Positions 1 to 8,492 of a stretch of DNA of 64,000 nt are shown piece after piece. The stretch spans positions 372,001-436,000 of the forward strand of contig NC_007948.1 of assembly GCF_000013865.1 (NCBI RefSeq), written 5' to 3'. The stretch is from Polaromonas sp. JS666. Lineage in GTDB: Bacteria > Pseudomonadota > Gammaproteobacteria > Burkholderiales > Burkholderiaceae_C. Within the stretch, counting starts at the first letter, position 1; each line of letters begins with the position of its first letter. A program made the position numbers and the translations under genes. The notes under the pieces are model-generated. The model saw only the letters and a list, made by a program, of their open reading frames with translations. It had not been told where the DNA came from and ran no database searches.

Positions 1-1
1 T

Positions 2-718
2 CAGGTCTCGACGGCCATTCCGAAAGGAGAAATACGGGGGCTTATCGGGCCGAATGGCGCAGGTAAAACGACGTTGCTGAATCTGATCAGCGGCGCCTTG
101 GCGCCCTCAAGTGGAGAGATGTTGATGGAAGGCAAGGTGCTTTCCAACCTGCGCGCAGACCAGCGTGCTGCACATGGAATTCGCCGCACCTTCCAGAACC
201 TCAAGCTATTCGGCGAGTTGACGGTGTTGGAGAACGTGGTGCTCGGACTGCATTCCTCCACGGATTCGGGCATCCTGGACGCCATTTTTAGAACGCCCAG
301 GCATCGCAGGGAAGAGCGGTGGGCTTTGGAGCAGTCACGCCAGGCCCTGGAAATGGTCGGTTTGGGCCGGGTTGCCGATTTGCAGGCGTCTTCTCTGGCA
401 TACGGGCATCGGCGCCTCCTGGAGATCGCCCGGGCAATTGTGTCGCAACCTAAAGTTCTGCTTCTTGATGAGCCGGCGCAGGGGCTGAACCCCACGGAGG
501 CCAGTGAGCTGGTTCAACTTCTGCGAAAGATCAATGAAACGGATATGACGGTTGTACTGGTCGAGCACCATATGGACGTCATCATGAAGGCCTGCTCACG
601 CATCACCGTTCTCAACTATGGGCGGGTTTTGGCCGAGGGTACGCCGGCGGAAATCAAAAACGATGCCTCGGTGGTTAGCGCCTATCTGGGCGGGCCGGTC
701 AAACTCGCGGAGGTCTGA
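2..718 (+). CDS. livG: Branched-chain amino-acid-type ABC transporter ATPase LivG (5' end missing)
   Basis: The gene enters the window already open; 238 codons are visible. The product is a cytoplasmic ATPase of the LIV (HAAT) importer family. Walker A (GPNGAGKTT) lies near visible residue 17, the signature region reads LAYGHRRLLEIARAI, which is the LivG form of the ABC signature, and Walker B is VLLLDEPAQGLNP. Only the first few residues appear to be missing. It ends directly against livF. The permeases and, by inference, more transporter genes lie outside the window to the left. Three solute-binding proteins lie downstream, of which the LIV-type one at 7293 is the natural partner. The substrate cannot be read from the sequence; the catabolic neighbours suggest an aromatic or organic acid rather than an amino acid. 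Confidence 0.93.
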   Translation, partial: QVSTAIPKGEIRGLIGPNGAGKTTLLNLISGALAPSSGEMLMEGKVLSNLRADQRAAHGIRRTFQNLKLFGELTVLENVVLGLHSSTDSGILDAIFRTPRHRREERWALEQSRQALEMVGLGRVADLQASSLAYGHRRLLEIARAIVSQPKVLLLDEPAQGLNPTEASELVQLLRKINETDMTVVLVEHHMDVIMKACSRITVLNYGRVLAEGTPAEIKNDASVVSAYLGGPVKLAEV

Positions 719-1447
719 ATGCTTGATGTTAAAGATCTGAAAGTCAGCTACGGCGAGGTTCCCGCATTGCGCGGCGTCTCACTTGTCGTCAAGAAGAACG
801 AAATTGTCACCGTGATCGGCGCCAACGGAGCGGGCAAGTCCACGCTGCTCAGGACCATCTCCGGACTTTCCAAAGTCAAAGGCGGGACCATTGAGTTTGA
901 TGGAATTGCGGTGGGATCAAAGCAGCCACAGGACGTGGTGAAACTTGGTATTGCCCACGTGCCCGAAGGGCGGCATGTATTTCCCTTGCTGAGTGTTGAG
1001 GACAACCTCAAAGTGGGCGCTTATTTGAATCGTCGAAAGCAGGTCATTGCGGAAGACCTCGACCGCGCTTTTTCGATGTTTCCACGCCTTGCTGAGAGAC
1101 GCCATCAGGCGGCGGGAACTCTGTCTGGCGGAGAGCAGCAAATGCTCGCGCTGGGTCGAGCCATGATGACTCGCCCGAGGCTTCTTCTTCTGGATGAGCC
1201 GTCTCTGGGTCTGGCCCCAAAAATCGTCGATGAAGTTATCCAGACGATTGTGAAGTTTCGCAGCGAGGGCGTCACCATTCTTTTGGTGGAGCAAAACGCC
1301 AACCTCGCCTTGGCTATTGCTGACAGAGCCTATGTGATGACCTTGGGCCAGGTCACCCTGTCTGGAAGTGCCAGCGAAGTGCAGGCTGATCCTGCCGTTA
1401 GAGCTAGTTATTTGGGCGAAATTGCAAACGATTGCATGAAAGATTGA
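719..1447 (+). CDS. livF: Branched-chain amino-acid-type ABC transporter ATPase LivF
   Basis: This 242-residue ATPase is the second nucleotide-binding subunit of the LIV-type importer. Walker A is GANGAGKST (about residues 34-42), the signature is LSGGEQQMLALGRAM and Walker B is LLLLDEPSLGLAP. The ATG follows the livG stop codon with no gap, and a GGAGG sits inside the end of livG, so the two ATPases should be translated together. The length is normal for LivF. The next gene starts 5 bp downstream, so transporter and catabolic genes appear to share one transcript. Confidence 0.94.
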   Translation: MLDVKDLKVSYGEVPALRGVSLVVKKNEIVTVIGANGAGKSTLLRTISGLSKVKGGTIEFDGIAVGSKQPQDVVKLGIAHVPEGRHVFPLLSVEDNLKVGAYLNRRKQVIAEDLDRAFSMFPRLAERRHQAAGTLSGGEQQMLALGRAMMTRPRLLLLDEPSLGLAPKIVDEVIQTIVKFRSEGVTILLVEQNANLALAIADRAYVMTLGQVTLSGSASEVQADPAVRASYLGEIANDCMKD

Positions 1448-1452
1448 TTTAA

Positions 1453-2319
1453 ATGAACCACCACCTTATTGATAGCGAAGCAAGCGTCACCCGGTTTGTA
1501 ATTGCCGCAATGTCCGACACCCAGGATCCTCGCCTCAAACGGATCATGGAGTGCGCTGTGCAGCATTTGCACGCATTTGCTCGCGAATGCGATCTGTCTG
1601 AAGATGAGCTTGAAGCCGGACTGCGATTCATTACAGAAATAGGACAGCAAACTCACCATAGCCATAACGAGGTTGTGCTGGCGGCTGATGTGCTTGGTCT
1701 GTCTACTCTGGTTGCCTTACGAAACAACCCCTCAGCTCATGGGCAAACCGCAGCGGCACTATTGGGGCCGTTCTGGCGTAAGGACGCTCCAATCTGTACC
1801 AATGGGGAAAGTATTGCGAGGACGCCATCCAGTCACCCTTCTCTAGAGGTTTCAGGCTACGTTAGGGACGATGCGGGTAATCCTATAACGCAGGCGCAGG
1901 TTGACGTTTGGCAGGCCTCGCCAACGGGACTATATGAGAACCAAGACGCTGCCCAAGAAGACATGAATCTGCGCGGCCGATTCTTAACGGACGACAAAGG
2001 TCGATATCTTTTCAAGACAGTCAGGCCCGCTGGCTATCCGGTTCCGACAGACGGTTCGGTCGGCAAGTTATTGCGAGCACAAAAGCGCCATCCATACCGC
2101 CCGGCACATATTCACTTCATGGTGTCTGCCCCCGGTCACAAGACACTGATCACGCAGGTCTTTGCCGACGACTCTGAATATCTGTCTACTGATGTCGTTC
2201 TTGGTGTGACCAAAGCTTTGGTGGGCATGTTCCAAGAAAAAGATGGTTGTTATTCGCTGAACTATGACTTCGTATTGCAAGAGGGAATTTCAAAGTTCCC
2301 AGAACCCCCCATTAAATAG
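1453..2319 (+). CDS. Intradiol ring-cleavage dioxygenase (hydroxyquinol/catechol 1,2-dioxygenase type)
   Basis: The 288-residue protein has the two-part layout of hydroxyquinol/catechol 1,2-dioxygenases: an N-terminal helical dimerisation region (about residues 10-100) and a C-terminal beta-sandwich. All four expected non-haem Fe(III) ligands are visible: Tyr161 (GLYEN), Tyr195 (GYPVPTDG), His219 and His221 (RPAHIHF). The family cleaves a catechol-type ring between the two hydroxyls to give a cis,cis-muconate or maleylacetate. The N-terminal stretch and length fit the hydroxyquinol-type branch better than protocatechuate 3,4-dioxygenase, which has two subunits. The exact substrate is inference. 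It is the only ring-opening enzyme in the operon and lies 5 bp after livF. Confidence 0.88.
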   Translation: MNHHLIDSEASVTRFVIAAMSDTQDPRLKRIMECAVQHLHAFARECDLSEDELEAGLRFITEIGQQTHHSHNEVVLAADVLGLSTLVALRNNPSAHGQTAAALLGPFWRKDAPICTNGESIARTPSSHPSLEVSGYVRDDAGNPITQAQVDVWQASPTGLYENQDAAQEDMNLRGRFLTDDKGRYLFKTVRPAGYPVPTDGSVGKLLRAQKRHPYRPAHIHFMVSAPGHKTLITQVFADDSEYLSTDVVLGVTKALVGMFQEKDGCYSLNYDFVLQEGISKFPEPPIK

Positions 2320-2330
2320 AGAGCCAAATT

Positions 2331-3095
2331 TTGACTATTTCAACACTCCCTTTATCTGGCCAAGTTGCTGTCGTCGTGGGTGGCGGCGGAGGTATTGGTA
2401 AGGCTGCAGCGGGCCGCCTTGCTCGTCTGGGCGCCAGAGTTGCCCTTCTAGATCGGGCAGATGATGCCGAACTCAAAAGGCTGGCTGACGACCTTCCCGG
2501 TGCGGGACACGGTGGCGTGTTCGCTCAAATCGATGATAGCGAGACCTTGGTAGCAGCGGCGTCCGCGGTTCAGGCCAGATGGGGAAGGGCAGACATCCTG
2601 GTAAATGCCGCAGGCTTTACCAAGCCAATTCCTCATAAAGATCTGGATGCATTGACCGATGAGCTGATCGATCAGATGTTTGCCGTGAACTGGAGGGGGC
2701 AATTTGCAGCCATTCGCGCATTCGCACCCCTCCTTCGTCAGAACGGGCAAGGTCTGGTTGTGAATATCTCGTCAATCGCTGCGACGACCGGGGTCGGCAG
2801 TAATGTCGCGTACTGCGCGCTCAAAGCAGGGATCGACGTCATGGCCTCCTGTTTGGGGCGAGCGCTGGCTCCGGATATTCGCGTCATGAACGTATCTCCA
2901 GGCGTGGTCGACACGACGTTTGTACCAGGGCGCGATCAAGCCTGGAATGACAAGCAGGCCGTTACGACCCCGCTTAGGCGCATAGGTTCTACGGAGGACA
3001 TTGCTGCGGCTATCGAAGCATGCGCCACAACTTTGAAATTCTCCACCGGAACTGTTTTGCAGGTGGATGGTGGTCGTCACCTCGGAACACCCTAA
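2331..3095 (+). CDS. Short-chain dehydrogenase/reductase
   Basis: A classical SDR of 254 residues: the N-terminal Rossmann motif GGGGGIGK lies at about residues 17-24, NAAG at 92-95, SS at 147-148, and the catalytic YCALK gives Tyr161 and Lys165. It would oxidise or reduce an alcohol/ketone using NAD(P). The start is TTG at 2331; no ATG fits better before the Rossmann fold. It lies between the ring-cleavage dioxygenase and the beta-keto acid cleavage enzyme, so it probably acts on an intermediate of that pathway, for example a hydroxy acid to keto acid step. The specific substrate is not readable. Confidence 0.87.
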   Translation: MTISTLPLSGQVAVVVGGGGGIGKAAAGRLARLGARVALLDRADDAELKRLADDLPGAGHGGVFAQIDDSETLVAAASAVQARWGRADILVNAAGFTKPIPHKDLDALTDELIDQMFAVNWRGQFAAIRAFAPLLRQNGQGLVVNISSIAATTGVGSNVAYCALKAGIDVMASCLGRALAPDIRVMNVSPGVVDTTFVPGRDQAWNDKQAVTTPLRRIGSTEDIAAAIEACATTLKFSTGTVLQVDGGRHLGTP

Positions 3096-3106
3096 TAGAC
3101 AAATCC

Positions 3107-3985
3107 ATGGCTCATAAAACCATCATTACCTGTGCAGTCACAGGAAACATCACGACGCCGGATCAACATCCCGGCTTGCCCATCACGCCAGAACAAATTT
3201 CGACAGCCTCTCTGGAGGCCGCAGAGGCGGGAGCGTCGATTGTGCACATACACGTACGTGATCCGAAAACCGGCAAGCCGTCGATGGAGGTTGAGTACTA
3301 CCGCGACGTCATGTCGAGGATCCGTAGCGCCAATAGGAAATTGGTGATCAACCTGACAACTGGACCAGGCGGAAGGTTTGTTCCAAGTGAAGAAGACCCC
3401 CAAGTTGCGGGACCCGGAAGTACCTTGTTGGTCCCGGAGAAGAGGGTGGTACACATACCCCTTTTGAAGCCGGATATCTGCACTCTTGATCTAAACACCA
3501 TGAATTCCGGTGAGCAAGTAGTCATCAACACCCCCAAAAATGTGGCACGCATGGCGAAGGTGATTCGTGAAGCTGGAGTTAAGCCAGAAATTGAACTCTT
3601 CGATTCTGGAGATATCCACTTGGCGCATGCCTTGATCAAGGCTGGTGTGTTGGAGGGGCCTGGTCTTTTTAGTCTCGTCCTTGGCGTGAAATATGGGTTC
3701 TCTGCAACGCCTGAAACGATGCTCTACGCCAAGAGTCTCTTGCCATCGGGGGCGATCTGGTCCGGATTTGGAATCGGAGGCTCCGAGTTCCCTATGGTCG
3801 CGCAGTCTTATCTGCTGGGTGGCCACGTTCGGGTCGGTTTTGAGGACAACCTTTACCTAGAAAAAGGCGTACTGGCCCCGAACAACGCTGCGCTTGTCAC
3901 GAAAGCTCGCAACATCGTGGAGAGCCTTGGCGGGCAAATTTCCAATTGCGACGAGACGCGTCAGATCCTGTCGCTACACCCATAA
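3107..3985 (+). CDS. Beta-keto acid cleavage enzyme (BKACE, DUF849; 3-keto-5-aminohexanoate cleavage family)
   Basis: A 292-residue TIM-barrel enzyme of the BKACE family. The N-terminus (MAHKTIITCAVTGN) is typical, and the Zn-binding HIHVRD gives His47 and His49; GFEDN supplies the third ligand, Glu246. Family members condense a beta-keto acid with acetyl-CoA and split it to acetoacetate plus a new acyl-CoA. The ATG at 3107 was chosen over an upstream in-frame codon inside the SDR gene because it begins at the conserved N-terminus. In this operon a ring-cleavage product reduced to a 3-oxo acid is a plausible substrate, which would replace the usual CoA-transferase/thiolase pair of the beta-ketoadipate pathway; this is inference. 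Confidence 0.88.
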   Translation: MAHKTIITCAVTGNITTPDQHPGLPITPEQISTASLEAAEAGASIVHIHVRDPKTGKPSMEVEYYRDVMSRIRSANRKLVINLTTGPGGRFVPSEEDPQVAGPGSTLLVPEKRVVHIPLLKPDICTLDLNTMNSGEQVVINTPKNVARMAKVIREAGVKPEIELFDSGDIHLAHALIKAGVLEGPGLFSLVLGVKYGFSATPETMLYAKSLLPSGAIWSGFGIGGSEFPMVAQSYLLGGHVRVGFEDNLYLEKGVLAPNNAALVTKARNIVESLGGQISNCDETRQILSLHP

Positions 3986-4020
3986 ATAGCCAAATCACTT
4001 CATTCAAAAGGAAAATAGAC

Positions 4021-4998
4021 ATGCATGCAATTCGAGTTCATGAGAAGGCGCCAAACATTGATGCGCTCTCATTTGCGTTGGTGGGCCTGGAACAGCCTTC
4101 CGCACCAGCTGGTCAATGTGTAGTGAAGGTGCTGAGCGCCGGCGTCAATCCGAGTGATGTGAAGGCTGCATTGGGGGCGATGCCGCATGCTGTATGGCCT
4201 CGAATTCCGGGACGTGACTATGCCGGCATAGTTGTTGATGGGCCGAAAGGTCTTCTCGGGAAGGAAGTGTGGGGGAGTGGTGGGGAACTTGGTATTCGCC
4301 GCGACGGGACGCACGCGACGTATTTGTTGGTTGATATCGATAGCGTCAGAGAAAAGCCCAAGAGTGTTTCAATCCTGGAGGCCGGAGCAGTCGGTGTTCC
4401 TTTTATTACTGCATACGAAGGTCTCCGTCGTGCGGGATTGCCTACCAAAGAGGATGTGGTGCTCGTTTTTGGAGGAAACGGCAAGGTGGGCCAAGCAACG
4501 ACGCAGCTGGCGACACGCGCGGGTGCCAAGGTTTTCGGCGTCGAGTTGCGGAAAGAGTCTTATCGTGGACATGCATCGGCAGACGTCGACATGATTGATG
4601 CCAGTACACAAGATGTGTCGGAATACGTCAAGGAAAAGACCGGCGGTAAAGGCGCCACGATCATTTACAACACAGTTGGAAGTCCGTATTTTGAGCAAGC
4701 TAACAAGTCTCTTGCAATCAGTGGACGGCAAATCTTCATATCCACCATCGAAAGAGCGGTTCCGTTCGACATCTTTGCTTTTTACCGTGGCCAGCATACC
4801 TATGTGGGTATCGACACGCTCGCCTTGGATAGCTTGGCCGGGGCCAAAATTTTTGACGAACTTGCTCCTGGCTTTAACGATGGTTCGCTCAAACCGTTTC
4901 CTGTAGAGAGCGACAGTGTGTTTACTCTGGACAAGGCGGTACAGGGGTATCGCAACGTTCTCGCTGGTGCTCGTGAGCGGGTGGTCGTTCAACCATGA
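4021..4998 (+). CDS. Zinc-less MDR-family oxidoreductase (quinone oxidoreductase-like)
   Basis: A 325-residue medium-chain dehydrogenase/reductase. The GroES-like N-terminal half contains AGVNPSDVKAALG and PGRDYAGIVV, and the Rossmann half contains VFGGNGKVGQATTQLA. The cysteine-rich structural zinc loop of alcohol dehydrogenases is absent, which puts it with quinone oxidoreductase/enoyl reductase-like members that use NADPH. The ATG at 4021 starts at the conserved MHAIRVHE N-terminus. It overlaps the following cupin gene by ATGA. In the operon it may reduce an unsaturated ring-cleavage product, a job normally done by maleylacetate reductase; this is inference. Confidence 0.86.
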   Translation: MHAIRVHEKAPNIDALSFALVGLEQPSAPAGQCVVKVLSAGVNPSDVKAALGAMPHAVWPRIPGRDYAGIVVDGPKGLLGKEVWGSGGELGIRRDGTHATYLLVDIDSVREKPKSVSILEAGAVGVPFITAYEGLRRAGLPTKEDVVLVFGGNGKVGQATTQLATRAGAKVFGVELRKESYRGHASADVDMIDASTQDVSEYVKEKTGGKGATIIYNTVGSPYFEQANKSLAISGRQIFISTIERAVPFDIFAFYRGQHTYVGIDTLALDSLAGAKIFDELAPGFNDGSLKPFPVESDSVFTLDKAVQGYRNVLAGARERVVVQP

Positions 4999-5333
4999 AC
5001 GTCACCAGGATTTCCGGGGCCCCTGCCTACTTCCCTCCTCATCACGAGGCAATGCATTGTCTGAGGTTGCAGGGCCACGAGGCCGGGCTCTCGGAATCGG
5101 TTTGGTTGGGTATGTCATACCTTCTCCCGGGCGGTGGGACTTCCCTTGACGCCTCGTCGGTGGAAAAGCACTATGTGGTTCTTGAAGGTGAGGTAACGGT
5201 TTCCACTGAGGCCGATCAAGTCGTTCTAAAAAAATACGATTCCTGTCGGCTTGCAGCGGGAGAGAAGCGGGCGCTTGCGAACAGAACAAATTTTGTCGCA
5301 TGCATTCTCCTTGCCATGCCTTATCCGCGATAG
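4995..5333 (+). CDS. Small cupin-domain protein
   Basis: A 112-residue single-domain cupin. The core has PGGGTSLDASSVEKHYVVLEG followed by a second strand region (YDSCRLAAGEKRALAN), but the usual metal-binding His pairs are sparse: only the His of VEKHYVVLEG is obvious. It starts within the stop codon of the MDR gene (ATGA), which indicates translational coupling. Cupins of this size in catabolic operons act as isomerases, hydrolases or sensors. The function here is unknown. Confidence 0.78.
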   Translation: MNVTRISGAPAYFPPHHEAMHCLRLQGHEAGLSESVWLGMSYLLPGGGTSLDASSVEKHYVVLEGEVTVSTEADQVVLKKYDSCRLAAGEKRALANRTNFVACILLAMPYPR

Positions 5334-5356
5334 AAAACCTAGGGAAAGCAAAAAAG

Positions 5357-6289
5357 ATGGCTACGAGTGTTCTGAAAGTGTTGGCGTTTGATGGCGGATA
5401 CAACGTTCCAATTTGGGTCGCACAGAAATTTGGATTTTTCGAAAGCAACGGCCTGCAGGTCGAGCTTTCTTTTACGCCGAATTCCGGCGCGCTCGTTCAG
5501 GCGCTGATGACGGGTTCTGCCGACATAGCGCTGGCGGGGTTCGACAATTTTGTGGCCTACCAAGAAGGGCAAGGCGAGGCAGCACTTGAACTGCCACCAG
5601 ACATTTTTTCTTTCATGGGCGGAGATAGTGGATTTCTTACGCTGGTCGCCAAGGGGGAGGTTACCTCCATGGAGCGACTCAAGGGAAAAAAGGTGTCTGT
5701 TGATGCGATGACTACCGGTTTCGCATTTGCGCTACGCGAAATCCTGGAAAAGGAGGGGTTGCGCGACGGGGACATTGAATACGTCAAAGCAGGCGGCACT
5801 GCTCAGCGATTTTTGGGACTGATGGCAGGTCAGTACGATGCGACGCTGCTTCGGACGCCTTACGAGATGCTTGCCATGGACCGTGGCTTCGTAGCCCTCA
5901 CAACCGTGAGAGAGCAGCTTGGTCACTACATGGGAACCGTCGGAGCTACACGACGGGCATGGGCTAGCTCCCACGAAAGTCAGCTCTTGCAATTCATTGT
6001 TAGCTATCGCGCCGCGCTGGATTGGTTGTACACGCCTGGAAACCGAAATACTGCCGTTGAACTACTGGTGGAGAAAGTTGCCGGACTTGATACAGCTATC
6101 GCCTCAAGTGCGCTGGACCTGCTTCTGGATGAGCAGGAGGGTTTGATAGCCGACATGCGCATTGACCCCATGTCTGTTCAGACTGTATTAAAGCTGCGCA
6201 GCAAGTATGGAACACCTCAAAAAGATCTTATCGATCCCACTAAATACCTTGATCGGAGCTACCTGATCAAGGCATTCAACGCCGGTTAA
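5357..6289 (+). CDS. NMT1/THI5-like solute-binding-fold protein without an evident signal peptide
   Basis: A 310-residue protein with the SsuA/THI5/NMT1 periplasmic-binding fold: VLAFDGGYNVPIWVAQKFG at the N-terminus, then the GALVQALMTGSADIALAG region and LKGKKVSVDA. In known members this fold binds sulfonates, nitrate, pyrimidines or aromatic acids for an ABC importer. Unusually, the chosen ATG at 5357 gives MATSVLKVLAF with no hydrophobic leader; extending to the upstream in-frame ATG at 5300 adds 19 polar residues and still gives no leader. It may act in the cytoplasm or as a sensor, or have lost its leader. The genes of a matching TauC/SsuC permease are not in view. Confidence 0.8.
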   Translation: MATSVLKVLAFDGGYNVPIWVAQKFGFFESNGLQVELSFTPNSGALVQALMTGSADIALAGFDNFVAYQEGQGEAALELPPDIFSFMGGDSGFLTLVAKGEVTSMERLKGKKVSVDAMTTGFAFALREILEKEGLRDGDIEYVKAGGTAQRFLGLMAGQYDATLLRTPYEMLAMDRGFVALTTVREQLGHYMGTVGATRRAWASSHESQLLQFIVSYRAALDWLYTPGNRNTAVELLVEKVAGLDTAIASSALDLLLDEQEGLIADMRIDPMSVQTVLKLRSKYGTPQKDLIDPTKYLDRSYLIKAFNAG

Positions 6290-6317
6290 ATCACCTTCGT
6301 GTATTTGAAAGACCTTT

Positions 6318-7286
6318 ATGAAACTGTTTACAACGCTACTTCTTTCCATTTCTGCCGCTTTCTCGCTTCCCGCGCTGGCCCAGCCATATCCGACTCGCCC
6401 CGTCAAAATACTTGTTACTGCTGGCGCCGGGTCTTCAGCCGACTTGTTGGCGCGTATTGCTGCGGACGAGTTGGGCAAGAGGCTGGGACAACCTTTCATC
6501 GTCGAGAACAAGCCGGGCGCAGGGGGAAATATTGCTGCCGACGTTGTGGCCAAGGCCAAGCCCGACGGATACACACTTCTCATGGCGACAGTGAGCACAC
6601 ATGGAATTAACCCTTCGCTGTATGTGAAGCTGCCTTTTGACCCCGTCAAGGACTTTGCGCCCATCGGTTTGCTTGCAAGCAATCCGAATGTTTTGGTCGT
6701 GTCGCCGTCCTTGCCTGTAAACAATCTGCAGGAGCTCATAGCTTTGGCAAAGAAAACGCCAGATGGCTTGACATATTCCTCTGGCGGTACCGGAACCTCT
6801 CAACACCTCGCTGCGGAAATCATGGCGGCGGAGGCAGGAATCAAGTTGACGCACATTCCCTTCAAGAGTGCGCCGGAAAGCTTGAATGCAATGCTGAGCG
6901 GTCAGGTGGTTATGAGCTTCGCAAGCATCCCCGTTGCACTGCAGCAAGTTAAAGCTGGAAAACTGAAGGCGATCGGGGTAACAGCTAATAAATCCGCGCC
7001 GGCATGGCGAGACTTGGCACCTCCGCTCGCTTCTCAGGGATTGCCTGGCTACGACGTTTCAGCTTGGTTTGGCTTGGCTGCACCAGCGGGAACTCCAGCT
7101 GACATTGTGAAGAGGCTGAACAGTGAATCAACAGCCGCATTCAAGACCTCGGCCGTACAAACCAAACTTGAAAGCCTTGGGATGGAAGAACTCTCGAGCA
7201 CACCACAATATTTTGATAGCTTTATTCGTTCGGAGATTGTGCGTTGGTCCAAGATCGTGAAGCAGTCCGGCGCAAAACCGGAATAA
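6318..7286 (+). CDS. Bug family (TctC-like) periplasmic solute-binding protein
   Basis: A 322-residue secreted protein with a clear Sec signal peptide (MKLFTTLLLSISAAFSLPALAQ, cleavage near residue 22). The mature start YPTRPVKILVTAGAGSSADLLAR and the ENKPGAGGNIAADVVAK motif are hallmarks of the Bug family, expanded in Burkholderiales. These proteins bind carboxylates and sometimes aromatic acids for tripartite tricarboxylate transporters, or act as periplasmic sensors. No tctA/tctB membrane genes are present here, as is common for orphan Bug genes. It lies 28 bp after the NMT1-like gene and 6 bp before a third binding protein. Confidence 0.92.
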   Translation: MKLFTTLLLSISAAFSLPALAQPYPTRPVKILVTAGAGSSADLLARIAADELGKRLGQPFIVENKPGAGGNIAADVVAKAKPDGYTLLMATVSTHGINPSLYVKLPFDPVKDFAPIGLLASNPNVLVVSPSLPVNNLQELIALAKKTPDGLTYSSGGTGTSQHLAAEIMAAEAGIKLTHIPFKSAPESLNAMLSGQVVMSFASIPVALQQVKAGKLKAIGVTANKSAPAWRDLAPPLASQGLPGYDVSAWFGLAAPAGTPADIVKRLNSESTAAFKTSAVQTKLESLGMEELSSTPQYFDSFIRSEIVRWSKIVKQSGAKPE

Positions 7287-7292
7287 GCTGTC

Positions 7293-8465
7293 ATGACTTC
7301 AAGTGTGCCGAAACAAGGCCTCCGAAAGCCAAACCTCATTTTTACGTTGAATAAGAGGGTTACGGCAACTTTCGTCCTTGTCGCGCTGTCTTTGGCCAAT
7401 GTAGCGCATGCGGCGGAGCTGGTGGTAGGTCAGGTGGGGCCCTTCGTTGGGCTTCAAGCGCCACAAGCTAAAGCCTATGCCGCCGGAATGAATCTGGTGT
7501 TTGATGCGGCAAACAGGATCCGCGGCGCCACAAATACTTTTCGCTTGGTTCGCCGCGATGACGGCGGACGTGCTGAGGACACCGTGTCTGTCACTCGGAA
7601 GCTGATCGAGGATGAAAAGCCGATTATTTTGGCCGGATTTTTTGGTAGCAAGAACCTGGCATTGCTGTCGGGTTCTGGATTGCTGGAGAGAGAGAAGATA
7701 GCGCTGGTGGGCTACCGCACCGCTGAACTGCAGATTGATGACCCCCAATTCTTTAGCGTGCGGGCGGGTATATCAGAGGAGATAGCCCGGATTACGCAGC
7801 ATCTCTCCACGATAGGTATCCGCGATCTCGGTATCTTTTATGAAGAAGGCGCGGGTGCTACGCGCTTAGTGGCAGTTGCTGACGAGTTGGCAAAAAAAAC
7901 CGGTGTGGCATTCGCGGTCCGTGCATCATATTCTCCAGGTACAGCTCGGGTGACTTCCGCTGTAGAGTTGTTCTTGAAACGCCCTCCGCAGGCCATCTTA
8001 CTAGTCACTTCGAGCGCTGCTGCAGCAGGATTTATTGAGCAATACAGGACAGCAGGTGGTGCTGCAAAAATCTTCTCGCATTCGGGCGTCGATATTGAAC
8101 AGCTGAATCGCCAGCTTACAGAAGAGCAGCTTCAAGGCGTGGCAATAGCGCAGGTTACGCCTAGCCCTTACAAAAACTCAAGCAGCCTCAGCAAAGAATT
8201 TGCAGATGCTGTAGCTGCGTCAGCAGACAAAGGCTTGCCCGTCAGTTACGCAATGATGGAAGGGTACATTGCGGGGAAAGTGATCGTTGAAGCCGTTCGT
8301 CGCCAAGGCTCCAAAGTTTCCAGGCAAACAATGATGGCAACATTGGATGCGCTCGCGGCATTCGATCTTGGGGGCTATGCAATTGGCTTTAAACCGGGCT
8401 CTCACACTGGTTCGAAATTTGTGGAGCTATCCATCGTCACCAGCAGTGGTCGCATTCGTCAATAG
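7293..8465 (+). CDS. LIV-type ABC transporter periplasmic binding protein
   Basis: A 390-residue type I periplasmic binding protein (Peripla_BP_6 family) with a late signal peptide: a positively charged N-region, the hydrophobic segment TFVLVALSLANVAHA and cleavage near residue 40. The mature protein starts ELVVGQVGPFVGLQAP, and the central segments (VTRKLIEDEKPIILAGFFGS, VELFLKRPPQAILLVTSS) match the fold. It is the natural receptor for the LivG/LivF system that opens the operon. Its ligand is likely the compound degraded by the operon; this is inference from position. Confidence 0.9.
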   Translation: MTSSVPKQGLRKPNLIFTLNKRVTATFVLVALSLANVAHAAELVVGQVGPFVGLQAPQAKAYAAGMNLVFDAANRIRGATNTFRLVRRDDGGRAEDTVSVTRKLIEDEKPIILAGFFGSKNLALLSGSGLLEREKIALVGYRTAELQIDDPQFFSVRAGISEEIARITQHLSTIGIRDLGIFYEEGAGATRLVAVADELAKKTGVAFAVRASYSPGTARVTSAVELFLKRPPQAILLVTSSAAAAGFIEQYRTAGGAAKIFSHSGVDIEQLNRQLTEEQLQGVAIAQVTPSPYKNSSSLSKEFADAVAASADKGLPVSYAMMEGYIAGKVIVEAVRRQGSKVSRQTMMATLDALAAFDLGGYAIGFKPGSHTGSKFVELSIVTSSGRIRQ

Positions 8466-8492
8466 CGTTAGCAATCTCAATGTGAATGGCAA

